Below are positions 1-11,089 of a stretch of DNA of 64,000 nucleotides, one piece after another. Each line of letters begins with the position of its first letter. The stretch's first letter is position 1. Origin of the DNA: Coenobita brevimanus (lineage: Eukaryota > Arthropoda > Malacostraca > Decapoda > Coenobitidae). Position numbers and translations under genes: made by a program. Under the pieces are notes generated by a model. It searched no databases, was not told where the DNA came from, and worked only from the letters and a program-made list of their open reading frames with translations. The stretch lies in assembly GCA_032717465.1 (NCBI GenBank), contig CM064655.1, forward strand, positions 14,732,652 through 14,796,651, read 5' to 3'.

Positions 1-470
1 AGATTATTTTTGGTACTTGTGAAAATAGTGTTGTCGTCAATCATTAAGTGTGATTGCAGTTATTAAAGTTTGTATACCTTCAGTGCTTGTGAAAATAATG
101 AAGTGATGCTGGAAAGCATTAACCCTTTAACCGCGGGCTTGTTTTGCTTTTTCTTGCGGCTCCTGCGGGGATATTTGCGCTCCGACAGACTCTCTAAAAA
201 TATTTGCCAAAAATCAGTTATTAGTCCGAGAAGATTAAAATCACATATGCTTATGGCACATACCTTCAGCTTTCTCCTGGGGTGTTTGTTGAGCCTTCGT
301 CGAGTACCATAGGACTTGTGGAGACCTCTGAAGTTGGGTAACGAAGTCTCCACTTTACACTTCCCGACAACTCGTAATATGATTACCACAGCCTGATATT
401 ATCACTAGAAATACTATTCTATGATTCTCAGATAGTGTGGAATCCATACTCCAAAAAAATAAACACTGTG

Positions 471-664
471 AAAGCAACGTTGGGTCTGGTTAGTACCTGG
501 ATGGGTGACCGCCTGGGAACACCAGATGCTGTTGGCATCCCTACGTGTCAAGTGGGGTTGGTGGAGGATTAGTGCCCCTCCCTGTAAAAAACAATTAACT
601 CTAAGCCCTTGGCCACCCCGTTTGGGATACATGGCGTCTGGCAATGAATGAATGAAAAAAGCAA
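471..664 (+). mobile_element. 5S rRNA-derived SINE with RTE-type 3' tail
   Basis: This segment is absent from the paralogous element at the matching point (about 29645), where the sequence runs straight through, and it is bracketed by the 7-bp repeat AAAGCAA (471-477 and 658-664). From 5' to 3' it has a 5S rRNA 3' half, a middle part resembling the 5' leader of the RTE LINE near 49160-49240, and a tail matching the RTE LINE 3' end (ggccacccc...ctggcaat) with a short GAAT repeat. This is the structure of a SINE mobilised by RTE machinery. The 5S promoter is incomplete, so this copy is probably 5'-truncated. Confidence 0.8.
472..536 (+). pseudogene. 5S rRNA 3'-half fragment (SINE head)
   Basis: The run carries the hallmark 5S segments TCTGGTTAGTACCTGGATGG and GTGACCGCCTGGGAACACC followed by GCTGTTGGC, which are the intermediate element, C box and 3' stem of 5S rRNA. 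The first half of 5S rRNA, including most of the A box, is missing. It is fused to SINE body sequence, so it is not a functional 5S gene. Confidence 0.85.
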
Positions 665-1513
665 TGAAAATTACGAGGGTGTATGACCTTCACACTTGCG
701 CTAGTTCGCTGCTGGTGTTCTGTCATTTATTATTCATAAAAACACTCACAGTTTATATTTCTATTACTATATAACACTTATATATATCTACAGTCTTTAT
801 CCATAAGTTTCCTTCAGTAATAGTAGTTTATTGTCACTGTAGGCATTCAATTTCTTTCAGTAAAATACGTAGCATTCACTTTCTCGTCCTGTATACTAGC
901 ATTGAGAGTGAATGTCACTTTCACCTTCACTCTCATAACTCATAGTATTCATACATGTTAGAGTGAAACTTTCACTTTCACTTTACTCCTAGGGTATATA
1001 CTTGTATTCTTATAATACTACTCATTTACATTTCAATTTACGTTCTCTACTTTATTTACATTATTTACATTTCTATTTTATTTACACTGTGTTATGCACT
1101 GTCACTTGAAGTAACTTATAAAACTATTTTCCACTGTTCACTTATATTTACATTCACTGCTTTCACTTGCTGTTTACACATTATTTACACATTATTTACA
1201 ATTCCACTTGCACTGTTTTACTCAATAGAAAGATCGTAGTCACTCTTTATCAATTGTCAGTCCTTTACCCCTTTCCACACGAGGTTTAGTAGGGAGTAAA
1301 AGTCATAGGGTCCTTTGCATGGGGCTAAAAAGCGGCGGAAGTTAGCAGGAGCGAATCAGACATACTTTCGCCTTCAAAGACGACAGTGAACTGATAGTGG
1401 TGGCCTCCTGCCGCCTGGCTAGGGTGAGTGCAATACTACCAACTTCAGCCTTGTGAGACCTGCTAATATATAGCAATGAAATGATTGGCAGGAAACCAAG
1501 ACAATACACAATA

Positions 1514-2130
1514 AATTAGGTAGTTCCAGGTGAATGTAAATATCACTTAGGCTTCTCCCTTCCCTCCTTATATGTATATTTATTACAAAAATAGATTATA
1601 CGGCATATTTCAACGGGAAATAAAAAGCGAAAATTAGCGAACGAGTGCACGTGAGGTGTTGTCAGGTGATAATTAGCCAATTCCAGGTGTATGGCACTCT
1701 CATTTACCTTATTTCTTTTTTGTATATATTATTTGGTATAAGAATAGGGCATAGGGCTTATTTCAATGGAGGAAATCAGTGGAAAATTCCAGGGAAGATT
1801 TACTTAGCATAGAATACAGTGTGGTGGCCTGCAATAATTAGGTAGTTCCAGGTGAATGTAAATATCACTTAGGCTTCTCCCTTCCATTCTTATATATATT
1901 TTTATTACGAAAATAGATTATACGGCATATTTCAAGGGGAAATAAACAGCGAAAATTAGCGAACGAGTGCACGTGAGGTGTTGTCAGGTGATAATTAGCC
2001 AATTCTAGGTGTATGGCACTCTCACTTACCTTATTTCTTTCTTGTTTATATTATTTGGTATAAGAATAGGGCATAGGGCTTATTTCAATGGATGAAATCA
2101 GTGAAAAATTCCAGGGAAGATTTACTTAAC
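1514..2130. repeat. Internal 322-bp tandem duplication
   Basis: Two head-to-tail units start at 1514 and 1836 with the same opening (aattaggtagttccaggtga) and stay alignable to about 2130. The same two units occur in the second copy of the element (about 30505 and 30825), so the duplication arose before the family spread. Confidence 0.85.
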
Positions 2131-2414
2131 GTAGCACGGCCAGGGAGGCGAGAGGATAGGGTAATGGAGGGGAGGTAGGGAGGGGAGTCAAGAACAGGGA
2201 GAAATGGCTAAATTGTCAACAATGGATGGGACTACATGTGAGATTAGGAGTGCTGACTAGTGTTGGACACTGGCAGTACTGACAGATGATACAAGCCACC
2301 ACTTGAAAGCCCGGGCGAATTCAAAATAACACAGAATCACAAAAGTGACGCCCCGCGGTATGATCCCTTGCTCCCAAGCGTCACGAAAGTGACGCCCCGC
2401 GGTTAAGGGGTTAA

Positions 2415-2991
2415 GTGGAATTATTTGGAAAATAAAGACAGTGAACTTTAAGAAGCCAGTGTCTCTTTTTGCCTCAGCTGATCTTTGTGCTGTACACCTT
2501 AAGGCTGACCTTAGGAAGAACAGCTCACTGGGCAACGTCCTTCCTGTACTGTACTACTGCTCTTGAGGCCTGTGGCAGTGTGGGGCGAGGGTGTTATTCT
2601 TTAAAAAATCCTTCTCTGAGCTGCTCAAAGGGCAAGGTCTTCCCTCCGAGCAGCTCAAATTAGTAGAACTTGACAGAATCATTTGATCTCTCTCTTTAAA
2701 AAATCCCTTCACAATTTTTGTGCGTTCTTTTGTAGTTTATTGTCTTAAATATATTTAAAATACCAATGAAAGGTACGTACATTTTTATGACTAAGTTTTA
2801 CAATGATATACTTTTTAAAAGTGCTATTTGCATCCCTTTAAAAGTGTTAACCATGTCGGCTGAGATGTTTAGCCAGACATAAACAGTGTAGACAACATAC
2901 TATCTCCGATATTCATCCAGTCTTACATGACCTGACACCGACAAATCTTATACATTATGGTCAGGGTCTCACGAGGAGTTTTTTCAAGAAA
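2415..2991. other. No gene seen
   Basis: AT-rich sequence between the piggyBac-like element and the Tc1 element. It has no long frame, no terminal repeats and no similarity to other parts of the window that I could recognise. It presumably belongs to the intron, or lies downstream of it, of the kinesin-3 gene. Confidence 0.5.
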
Positions 2992-2993
2992 TA

Positions 2994-4403
2994 CTCCCAC
3001 CGCAAATTGACTTAGGACCTACAAACAGAAATGCTATAGAAGAGTTGTCTGTTTTTGCTTGTGTTTCCACCTCTACCAAGTGAATTTTTGGGGCATGAAG
3101 CAACTGGCAACTCCTCTGGTGTTGGCAGGAGGTGGTGAAACACTCAGCAAGTCGGTGCTTGCCCAGAAGCGAGAGTCGGAGTATATGCTCCTGTCGCTCC
3201 GAGCTTGCACCTCCCCCTTTTTTCGTACGCATTATGGTTTGCCCTGTTATTATCCTAGAGTCGAGTTGTCATGCCTGGAAAGTTCTACTCAAGGGATGAG
3301 AGGGTCCGTGTCATTGCATGGAGGCAGGATAATGTCCTTATCAACATGATTTGTGAACGTACTGGATGCGCAAAGTCGACCATCATGAAGATTCTTGCTG
3401 CAGCACGCACCCTGCCACCTAATGTCGTACCAGAGCACAAGCATAGCGGTGAAAAGAAGAGGATGACTTCCAGAGATACAAATATGCTTCTGAAGAGGGA
3501 AGTAATAAAAAATCCTCGAGTGACAGAAGCAGAATTGAAGAGAATGCATCCCCAGCTGTTACATGACGTCTCAATTCGAACTATCCAACACCGCTTGCAG
3601 AAGGAACTGGGTTTGCCAAGCCGCACCACAGCCAAGAAACTGCTTCTCACTGACCGCATGAAGAAGGAGCACATTCAGTTTGCCAAGAAGTATGCACACT
3701 GGACATCAGATGAGTGGAGAAAAGTTATGTTTTCCGATGAAAGCACATTTCATGTGTTCCAGGTGCATTCTGCCAAGGTTCGTCACCCTGTCTCCCATAG
3801 TCGATATGACCCTGCTGACACGGTGCCAACTGTTAAGCACCCACAATCAGTAATGGTATGGGGGTGTTTCTAAGGTGAAATGGGAGGGGGAGGCCTCTAC
3901 TTTCTTCCTAAGAACTTGATGATGAATGGTGGCCAGTACATTCAAGTTCTGAAAGATCATTTGTCAAACTTTTTTGCTATTCATGGGTGTGACTTTTTCA
4001 TGCACGATTCAGCTCCATGTCACATGTCAAGAAAGGTGACAAAATGGCTTCAGGATAATCAGATTGAGGTCCTCAACTGGCCTGGCAAGAGTCCGGATCT
4101 AAATCCAATAGAAAACTGCTGGGCAAAGATGAAGAAAATCATGGCAGAGAAGAAGACACCCAATCTGGACAACCTCAAGAATGAATTGGCAAATGTTTGG
4201 TGCAAAGAAATGTCCTTAGATTACTTTACAGATCTAAGTGATTCCATGCCAAAATGCTTCCAACTGGTCCTGAAAAACAAGGGAAACATGATTTCATATT
4301 AAAGTAATGAATGGCATTTCATGAAAAACACTGTGATATACTATGATTTCTGTGTTTTTTAATACCTTGCAGGGGGAGGTCTAAAGTCAATTTGCGGTAG
4401 CTG
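2994..4403 (+). mobile_element. Tc1-type DNA transposon, copy 1
   Basis: A 1,410-bp element is flanked by TA dinucleotides (2992-2993 and 4404-4405). Inverted ends share ACCGCAAATTGACTT followed by a near-identical AGGACCT/AGACCT stretch. It carries one transposase frame with a single internal stop. Length, TA target and DD34E catalytic spacing fit the Tc1 branch of Tc1/mariner. A more decayed copy lies at 37226-38632. Confidence 0.9.
3271..4302 (+). pseudogene. Tc1-like transposase with one in-frame stop
   Basis: Cut-and-paste transposase that would bind the element ends and integrate at TA. The frame runs 344 codons from the ATG at 3271, broken only by TAA at codon 201 (3871-3873); the same frame continues to the natural stop. 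Residues 1-110 form paired-type helix-turn-helix regions (RDERVRVIAWRQ near the start). Catalytic residues are visible: Asp156 in MFSDES, Asp246 in MHDSAPCH and Glu281 in PDLNPIENCW, with 34 residues between the last two, the Tc1 signature DD34E. Length is normal for the family. The stop lies where family members usually have Ser or Gly after WGCF, so a single substitution is likely. No frameshift was seen, which suggests a fairly recent insertion. Confidence 0.9.
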
Positions 4404-4604
4404 TATTTTGCTTGCTAATTTGCCCGGTAAAGGAAAATCTGCCATTAAGGCCACATGAATGGTTCGGCTCATGTCTTCCTGCTGGAAAAAAACAAGTGAC
4501 CACCACCATGCAAGTACACAAGACAGACGTTAACAAGTGATTCTTACATTTATGAATAACAACATTAAAGATAATATTATTCCTTCAATATAATTTATTA
4601 TTAT

Positions 4605-4930
4605 TGGTGACTCAACACTGAGTGACAAGAAGAATGGTTTCCTGGACACCAGGAAACCATTTACTACACTGGGTGGCAACCATTCTCGTATAACCAAATT
4701 ATGGTGCCTGGTGGTTTAGTGAATAATTACTACACTCCAGTCGGATTGAGCTGGTGAAGGTTCACAACAAGGAGTGGTTGGGGTTATTGCTCACATAATG
4801 AAACTCAAGGATGACTGAGGCTGGTCACTCTCATCTTAAATGTCAGGACCAACTTGCCTAGCCCCGAACTCCGATGCTCCTCGTGGGGCAACATAGGACT
4901 AGATGATGGATGGATAAAATTTGCTATCAA
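4605..4930 (+). mobile_element. SINE with tRNA-like 3' half (family A), copy 1
   Basis: It matches copies at 36760-37190 (minus) and 42915-43415 (plus). The shared order is a TGAGTGACAAG segment, a hairpin-like gtttcctg...caggaaacc stretch, then TGGTTTAGTG...GGTTCACAAC, which resembles the A and B boxes of a tRNA promoter, and a tail of TGGA/TGAA-like repeats. The 5' head present in the longer copies is missing here. The tRNA origin is inferred from the boxes only. Confidence 0.65.
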
Positions 4931-5369
4931 AATAATGTCTTGAGGAGTGAATATCGCTGCGATATTGGCCAGAATAGCATTTATGATTGAATACAAACCA
5001 ACAGTATGGATGTGGTGGTGACCTTCCACATCTTAAATATATTGTGCTTTCATCATCCAGCACAAGATATGTGTGTTTTGATGTATTAGTTTACAAATCT
5101 AATTCTCCACCATATCAAATATCAGCAGGATGGGTTGTTTTACACTAGCAGGGCTACCACCCTGAACATTTTCCCTTCCCTTCCAAGGGATACCGATGGA
5201 AATCAAAACTCCTTCAACAGGAGAAAAGTTTAGAGAAGGGATTATTTTTAAGAATACGGCTGTACGAGATTAGGTGGCGGGAGGCATGATCCAGCCCCCT
5301 CCCCAGTTGTGGGGACCTCCCCCTCCCCAGGCCATCTCTCCACCTCTATGCCCTATTGGATCCTGCCTT
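4931..5369. other. No gene seen
   Basis: No credible exon, terminal repeat or repeat match was found. The C-rich start of the frame at 5274 lies here, but its first residues are not LINE-like; the recognisable LINE sequence begins near 5370. Confidence 0.45.
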
Positions 5370-7072
5370 TTGTGCCCTTTCCACCCATCACTTCCCCCAT
5401 CTGACTTCCTCATGGCTGACATTAAAATTTCTTCAGCTGATGTACTTTCTGCCTTCACTGACCTTAATACTAACAAGGTATATTGGCCTGATGGAGTCCC
5501 TTCTGTTGTCCTCAAGAACTGTGCTTCTGTGCTTACGCCCTGCCTAGGTAAACTCTTTCGCCTTTGTCTGTCAACTTGTACCTTTCCTTCTTGCTGGAAG
5601 TTTGCTCTCAGTCAGCCAGTCCCAAAGAAGGGTGAACATTCCCAACCCTCTAACTATCGTCCAATTGCTTTAACATCCTGTGTCTCTAAAGTTTTTGAGT
5701 CAATTCTTAATAGAAAACTTTTATAGCATCTTTTTTAACACAACCTTCTTTCTGATCGTCCGAATAGGTTCCGTCAGGGACACTCCACTGGCGATCTTCT
5801 CACCTACCTTTCAGACTCCTGGTCATCCTCCTTTCAGGACTTTGGAAAAAGCTTGGCCATTGCACTTGGCATCTCAAAGGCTTTCGATTGAGTCTGGCAC
5901 AAATCTTTAATTTCCAAACTGCCCTCTTATGGTTTCTATCCTTCTATCTGTGCCTTCATCTATAGCTTCCTTTCTGGTCGTTCTATAGCTGATGTTGTAG
6001 ATGGTCAACATTCTTCTCCCTGATCTATCAACAGTGGTGTTCCACTGGGCTCTCTCCTACCACCAACTCTCTTCATTTTATTCATCAATGACCTTCTAAG
6101 CTGTACATCTAACCCTATCCACTCGCATGCTGATGATTCCACCCTTCACCCTTCCATTCAGTTACCGCAATGTCCATCTCAGCAGTTACTTCAGCAAACA
6201 AGGGATGAGGCCATGGCACACCTAATGTCTGACTTGGCTTGCATCTCTGACTGGTTTAAAAATATTCTGGTTTCTTTTCATGCATCAAAAACTCAGTTTT
6301 CACACCTAACAACCTGACACAATCTTCCACAGGAGTACCCACTAATGTTTAATAATATTCAGCTGAATCCTGCATCATCCTTGAACATGCATGGGGTTTC
6401 ATTCACTTGGGACTTATCTTGGAAAGATCATATTGGATCTCTTGTAAAATCTGCTTCCAAGAGATTGGGTGTGCTAAGCCAACTCTGTACCTTCTTTACC
6501 CCTGCACAGTTGTTGCCTTTATACACGGGCTTTATTTGCCCCTGTGTAGAGTACAACTCTATGTGTGGGGAGGCTCCCCACATACAGCTCTTCTCAACAG
6601 GGTGGAGTCAAAGGCTTTTCGTCTCATTAACTCTCTTCCTCTTACTGGCTCCCTTCAACCTCTGTCTCTTCGCCACACTGTTGCATCTTTATCTCTTTTC
6701 TATCACTACTTCAATGGTCACAGCTCCTCTGAACTGTCTGCTTGCATTCCTCTACCTCTACGACGGGTGTGTAGCACCCGTCTAGCAACAAACTCTCACC
6801 CCTTTTCTGTCCAACTCTCTAATGCAAGAGTAAACTGTTATTCCCTGTCCTTCATTTATGTGACCGGTCAACTCTGGAACTGTCTCCCTCTGTCTGTGTT
6901 TCCTACTTCCTATGATATCCAGTCTTTCAAACGCAGTGTGTCCAGGCATCTCAAAATGAACAGATGTTGAATTTGGATCTCTTTTGTATTATTTTTGTTT
7001 TTCTTGGAAGTAAAGGTTTGCGGGCTCCTGGCCTTTGGTTCCTTATTTCTTGCATTAAAAAAAAAAAAAAAA
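5370..7072 (+). pseudogene. 5'-truncated poly(A) LINE, reverse transcriptase remnant (family J, copy 1)
   Basis: Reverse transcriptase of a non-LTR retrotransposon, which would copy its own RNA at a nicked chromosomal site. Recognisable blocks, in several frames, are an N-terminal thumb-side block (DGVPSVVLKNCASVLTPCLG), NYRPIALTSCVSKVFES, SGVPLGS, the catalytic block read as HADDS (usually YADDS), and a C-terminal region with CPCVEYNSMCG. At least six stops or frameshifts interrupt it. It ends in a 15-A tail at 7058-7072. The endonuclease half is absent here but is present in the copy at 40540-42147. Clade is uncertain; Jockey- or CR1-like is my best guess. Confidence 0.8.
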
Positions 7073-7174
7073 TTACTCTCCATACTCCCTCTAGACCATA
7101 TCAGGTGTGTGTAGCAGACATATTCCCTCCCTTTTCCCCGCCCTCCTGAGGCCTCCCCAAACTCCCTCCACCTC

Positions 7175-10100
7175 TCTCATTTTCGTTTTTATTTTTTAAA
7201 GGGTCCAACATGCTTGCATGTGTCGACCTTGGTCGCCTAATGGCGGCTCTCCAAGCTGCACGATCCATTGCAGCCTCCCTGTTCAATCCCTTAACCTTAA
7301 GGTCACACTTAATGACCTCGTCCCATGTCTTTCTCGGTCTACCCCTCATAACCCCACCCCCAATATTAACACTTCTCACCTTCCCCACCCAATTATCATC
7401 CCCCATCCTCTCCACATGTCCAAACCACCTCAATCTACCTCTCCTCATCACAACACCAATACACTCCAGTCCCATCCTACCTCTCAACTCTTCCATCGTA
7501 AACCCAGCCCCTCCAGGCCTTGGACGCAGGGATGCACTGCACATCCACCTAATCATTGTCATTTCTGTACGTCTGAGCCGGCAAATATCTTCCTCCTTCA
7601 CTGCCCAGGTCTCACTGCCATACAGCATTACACTCCTAACACATGCTGCATACAAAGACCCCTTAGCATGTAGGGAGAGCCCTCTCAATGTCAGGAGAGG
7701 CAAGAGCTCCCTGAACTTCTTCCAACCACTTCTCACCCTAGCCACAGAGCTAGCTCCAGCCCCACCTCCAGCACACAACATGTCTCCCAAATAACAAAAC
7801 TCTTCCACACACTCAAGAGATTCACCAGCAAGTTCAATCCTTTCATGTCTGACAATCTCTACCTGCTCACCCCGGCACGCCGTACACATAAAATCAGCAT
7901 TATCTCGCAGTCTACCTCTGATACCACTACATCTCTTATGCACCCATTTATCACAAACACCGCACAAGATGGAATTACTTCCCACGCCCTTGTGGCAAAC
8001 TGCACATGGCCACTCTCCCTCATCTTTGACAGTACTGCCACCAACCCTAGATATCATCACTTTTGTTTTATCTGCATTTACCCTTAAGCCCTTGTGCCCC
8101 ATACCATCTCTCCACATCCTAAATCTTTCCTCTGCCTCCCTTTCATTCTCTGCAATCAACACCAAATCATCAGCATACAACAACTCCCACGGGAGTCTGT
8201 TTCTAAAGTCACGTGAAAGGGCTTCAAGTACCATGATAAACATGGGACTCAAGACTGACCCCTGATGCACACCAACATTCACGGAAAACTCATCACTCAA
8301 ATCTCCATTCACTCTCACCTGGGTGTGAGCACCCACATACATGGCCATAACCACCCTAACCAGCCACTCCTCCAAGCCAAGCTTTCTCACTGCCCACTTC
8401 ACCACCTCTCTAGGGACTGTCAAAGGCCTTTTCCAAATCAACAAAAACAAAATAAAGATTCCTTCTCCTACCAATATATTTTTCCTGAAGCTGTCGAACA
8501 ATGAATATGGCATCAGTGGTCCCCCTACCTGGCATAAACCCAAACTGCATCTCATCAATATTCACTCTTTCTCTAATCATACCTTCTAAAACTCTCTCCA
8601 TTACCTTCATTATCTGATCTAAAAGCTTTATACCTCTATAATTTCCTCTTTCCAGGGCATCACCCTTCCCTTTATACACATTTACAATTACACTCTTCAG
8701 CCAATCATCTGGGACAACACACTCATAAATAATCCTATTTATCAGGTCAGTGACTAAACTCACCCCTATATCGCCTGAGGCCTTCAACATTTCGGCTGTC
8801 ATCCCAGACACACCTGCTGCCTTCCCCACCTTCATCCTGCCTATTGCCTCACTCACAGTAGCAGTATCAATCAAAGGCCAAGGGCCAGGCACTGGATCTG
8901 CTGGCTCCAAACCTTCCCTGTCCCAGTCAAACTCCTCATTCAACAACCGGTTATAATGCTCTCTCCATGCATCTTTAATATCCTCACTGTTCACCACTAC
9001 CCTTCCTTCATCATTCTTCACACACTGCTCACCTATGATATCCCGATTATCCCTCTTCATCTGACCTGCCACCCTAAATATATTTTTCCTTTCCCCATGA
9101 TTTAGGTTATCAAGTAATTGTCTCTGTGACTCAGACTTTGCCCTGTATACCTCTCTTCTAGCCCTACGCTTGGCAGCCAAATATTCCTCTTTGCTACCAC
9201 CCTTCTTCCATTCCCGGAAAAGCCTTCTTTTCTCCTTAATTGCAGCTTCTACACCCTCATCCCACCACCAAGTTACTTTATGTCTTGGTGGTCCTCTTGT
9301 CCAGCCGCATGTTACATCAGTAACTCTCAAGAAATTGTTCTTGAGGGCTCTGTACTGTTCATTAACGCCTCTGTCTACAGCTCCTTGTTCAGCCACCACT
9401 CTCCTCAACTCGCTATAGAAGGTATCCCTTACTACTTGGTTTTTCAGCTTCCATATTTTCCTCCTAGGTACATAAGTCCTCTTTTTCATCACTTGTTCTT
9501 TAAGCACCACATCACAAACCAATAGTTTGTGCTGCTGCACACACTCCTCACTTCCTATAACATTAACATCCCTTACTAACCTCCTATCAGCCCTCCTAAC
9601 CAGAAAATAATTTATCTGACTGCTATTTCCCCCAGACTCATACGTAATTAACCTACTGTCTCTTTTCCTAAAATATGTGTTGCACACAATCATGTCCGTT
9701 GCCTCCCCAAACTCGAGTATCCTTTCCCCTTCTGCATTCCTTAGACCATACGCACATCCCCCATGCACTCCTTCATAACCTTGTGCTGCTTCACCTACAT
9801 GACCATTTAAGTCCCCTCCTAAAATCACTATCTCATCATCCCGCATACCACCCACTACACGTATTAAATCATCCCAAAATCTATCTTTCTCTGATTCATC
9901 CAATCCTGCCTGTGGAGCATTGCCGATATAATCGCAGCTATCTTTCTTCCCAACAGAATTTTCACTACCAATATCCTATCGCTTACTCTCAAAACATTCA
10001 CAACATATTCCACCCATTTCTCCGCAACCATCACACTAACACCTCCATATCCATCTGTCCCCCCCCTGCCAAAACAACTTATAGCAACAGTCCTTCCCAA

Positions 10101-10440
10101 CAATCTTTCTGGCTGATCCACCCCTGTACCGGACTTCCTGCAAACACGCCACATCCACCCACCTCCTACTGAATGCCTCAACGACTTCCCCTGCTCTTCC
10201 CCTCAATGAACCCACATTCCATGAACCCACCCTCATCCCCATGGGTGATTTACTGTCCTCAGGCTTGCTTTGAAACTTATTTTGTTTTGTCATCTTCAGC
10301 AATGGATCTGGGACCCCTAGCCCACCAGCTTACCAGTGGCTGTGGTAGTGGCCTCGGGGCACCCTGCCAGGACAGCTGCAGGTACACCCTCCAAGCGCGT
10401 CTTGGCACTGCAACTATCCCGCCATTATACACCCACTGAT
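7175..10440 (-). mobile_element. RTE-like LINE with PHD finger (family R)
   Basis: A nearly full-length element read on the minus strand: endonuclease (10302 to about 9400), reverse transcriptase (about 9000-8050), a PHD-type zinc finger (about 8018-7868), and a C-terminal region with LRWFGHVERM, ending in an AAAATAAAAA-rich tail near 7180. A short 3'-end piece of the same family lies at 40160-40290 on the plus strand. RTE affinity rests on the GNYRGIKLL-type RT block and the WFGHVERM tail. Confidence 0.8.
7207..10302 (-). pseudogene. Endonuclease-reverse transcriptase with PHD finger, frameshifted
   Basis: Target-primed retrotransposition enzyme. The APE-type endonuclease opens with VGSWNVGSLRGRAGEVV and LQEVRY and contains GGDLNGHVG. 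The RT has GNYRGIKLLDQIMKV, FGFMPGRGTTDAIF, VDLEKAFD, HQGSVLSPMF and LLYADDLVL (about 8165-8180). A Cys4-His-Cys3 finger (CAVC, CGVC, HKRC, CTAC) follows the RT thumb. The C-terminus carries YGSETWAV and LRWFGHVERMG. Breaks: a frameshift near 10070, another near 9900, and a one-base loss near 8416 that splits VDLEKAFD from the following PREVVKW. Otherwise two long frames (497 and about 450 codons) survive, so decay is modest. Confidence 0.85.
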
Positions 10441-11089
10441 AAGGCAGCCTCCTGGGGCGCTACTCATAGTGAGGAATGACTTTAAAAAAAAATTTAACGG
10501 TCAATTGTGCAGTAACCATTAGACCTAAGAGAGTGAAATGTACATTTTCTTGTGTGTAAAATCAAGCTCTCCAAATCTATAAGACCAAAATTTACTTTGG
10601 TGCAACTATTTTTCTTTCCTCTAACAGTTTTTATTTTTTATGTTCTTTGATGGTCGATATTAGGTAACAGTATGTCATATGAGAGTGAAACATAGGTTTT
10701 CAGGTGTGTGAATTCAAGTTCTTGAAACCTGTAAGAAAACACTTTACCTTGGTAAAAGTTAAAAAATCGGACCCTTTTTGCTGTTCTGGGGCTGGGGGGG
10801 CTGGGAGATTTGCGGTCTTTAGGGGTTAAAGCTGATATCTGGTCCAGTGGGGTACTGTAAATCATGAGTCTACTGTATTTGTATGAAATGCCGATAATCC
10901 CGGCCACAGGTGCTGCATCATAATGGTCCTCCTGAGGGCTGACACGACTTATAAGACCTCCTACATGCTTTTACTAAATAAAGCAAGGTTAGGTTAGGTT
11001 ACATTCATATGGGTTGGTTTGGCTAGGAAAATTTAGTTAGGTTTTGTTAAGGCCAGGACATTTTATGACATTACTGGGATATTAAGATC
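10441..11089. other. Undefined repeat; possible piggyBac-type end
   Basis: Two imperfect internal repeats (starting near 10530 and 10682, both gagagtgaaa...) precede TCTTTAGGGGTTAA at 10816-10829, whose reverse complement begins TTAACCCC like a piggyBac-type terminus. I could not find the matching left end. No exon-like frame was seen. A ggttaggttagg stretch near 10988 is too short to be telomeric. Confidence 0.35.

Larger units (their letters stand above)
119..2414. mobile_element. Non-autonomous piggyBac-like element, copy 1
   Basis: A 2,288-bp element lies between two TTAA tetranucleotides (119-122 and 2411-2414). Its ends are inverted repeats: CCCTTTAACCGCGGG inward from 123 and CCCCTTAACCGCGGG on the opposite strand inward from 2410. 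TTAA targets with CCC starts are typical of the piggyBac superfamily. There is no transposase; the open frames near the ends are short and overlap on both strands. A paralogue sits at 29301-31395. The copy contains an internal 322-bp tandem duplication and is interrupted by a 5S-derived SINE. It must have been moved by a transposase encoded elsewhere. Confidence 0.85.

Noticed and set aside
63..389. 108-codon minus-strand frame shared with 29203-29565
   Set aside because: It lies in the terminal part of both piggyBac-like copies, overlaps an open frame on the other strand, has no recognisable domain and runs out of the element into unrelated flanks. Sharing is explained by the repeat itself.
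10985..11005. ggttaggttaggtta, resembling arthropod telomere repeat (TTAGG)
   Set aside because: Only about two and a half units; far too short, and surrounded by ordinary repeat sequence.
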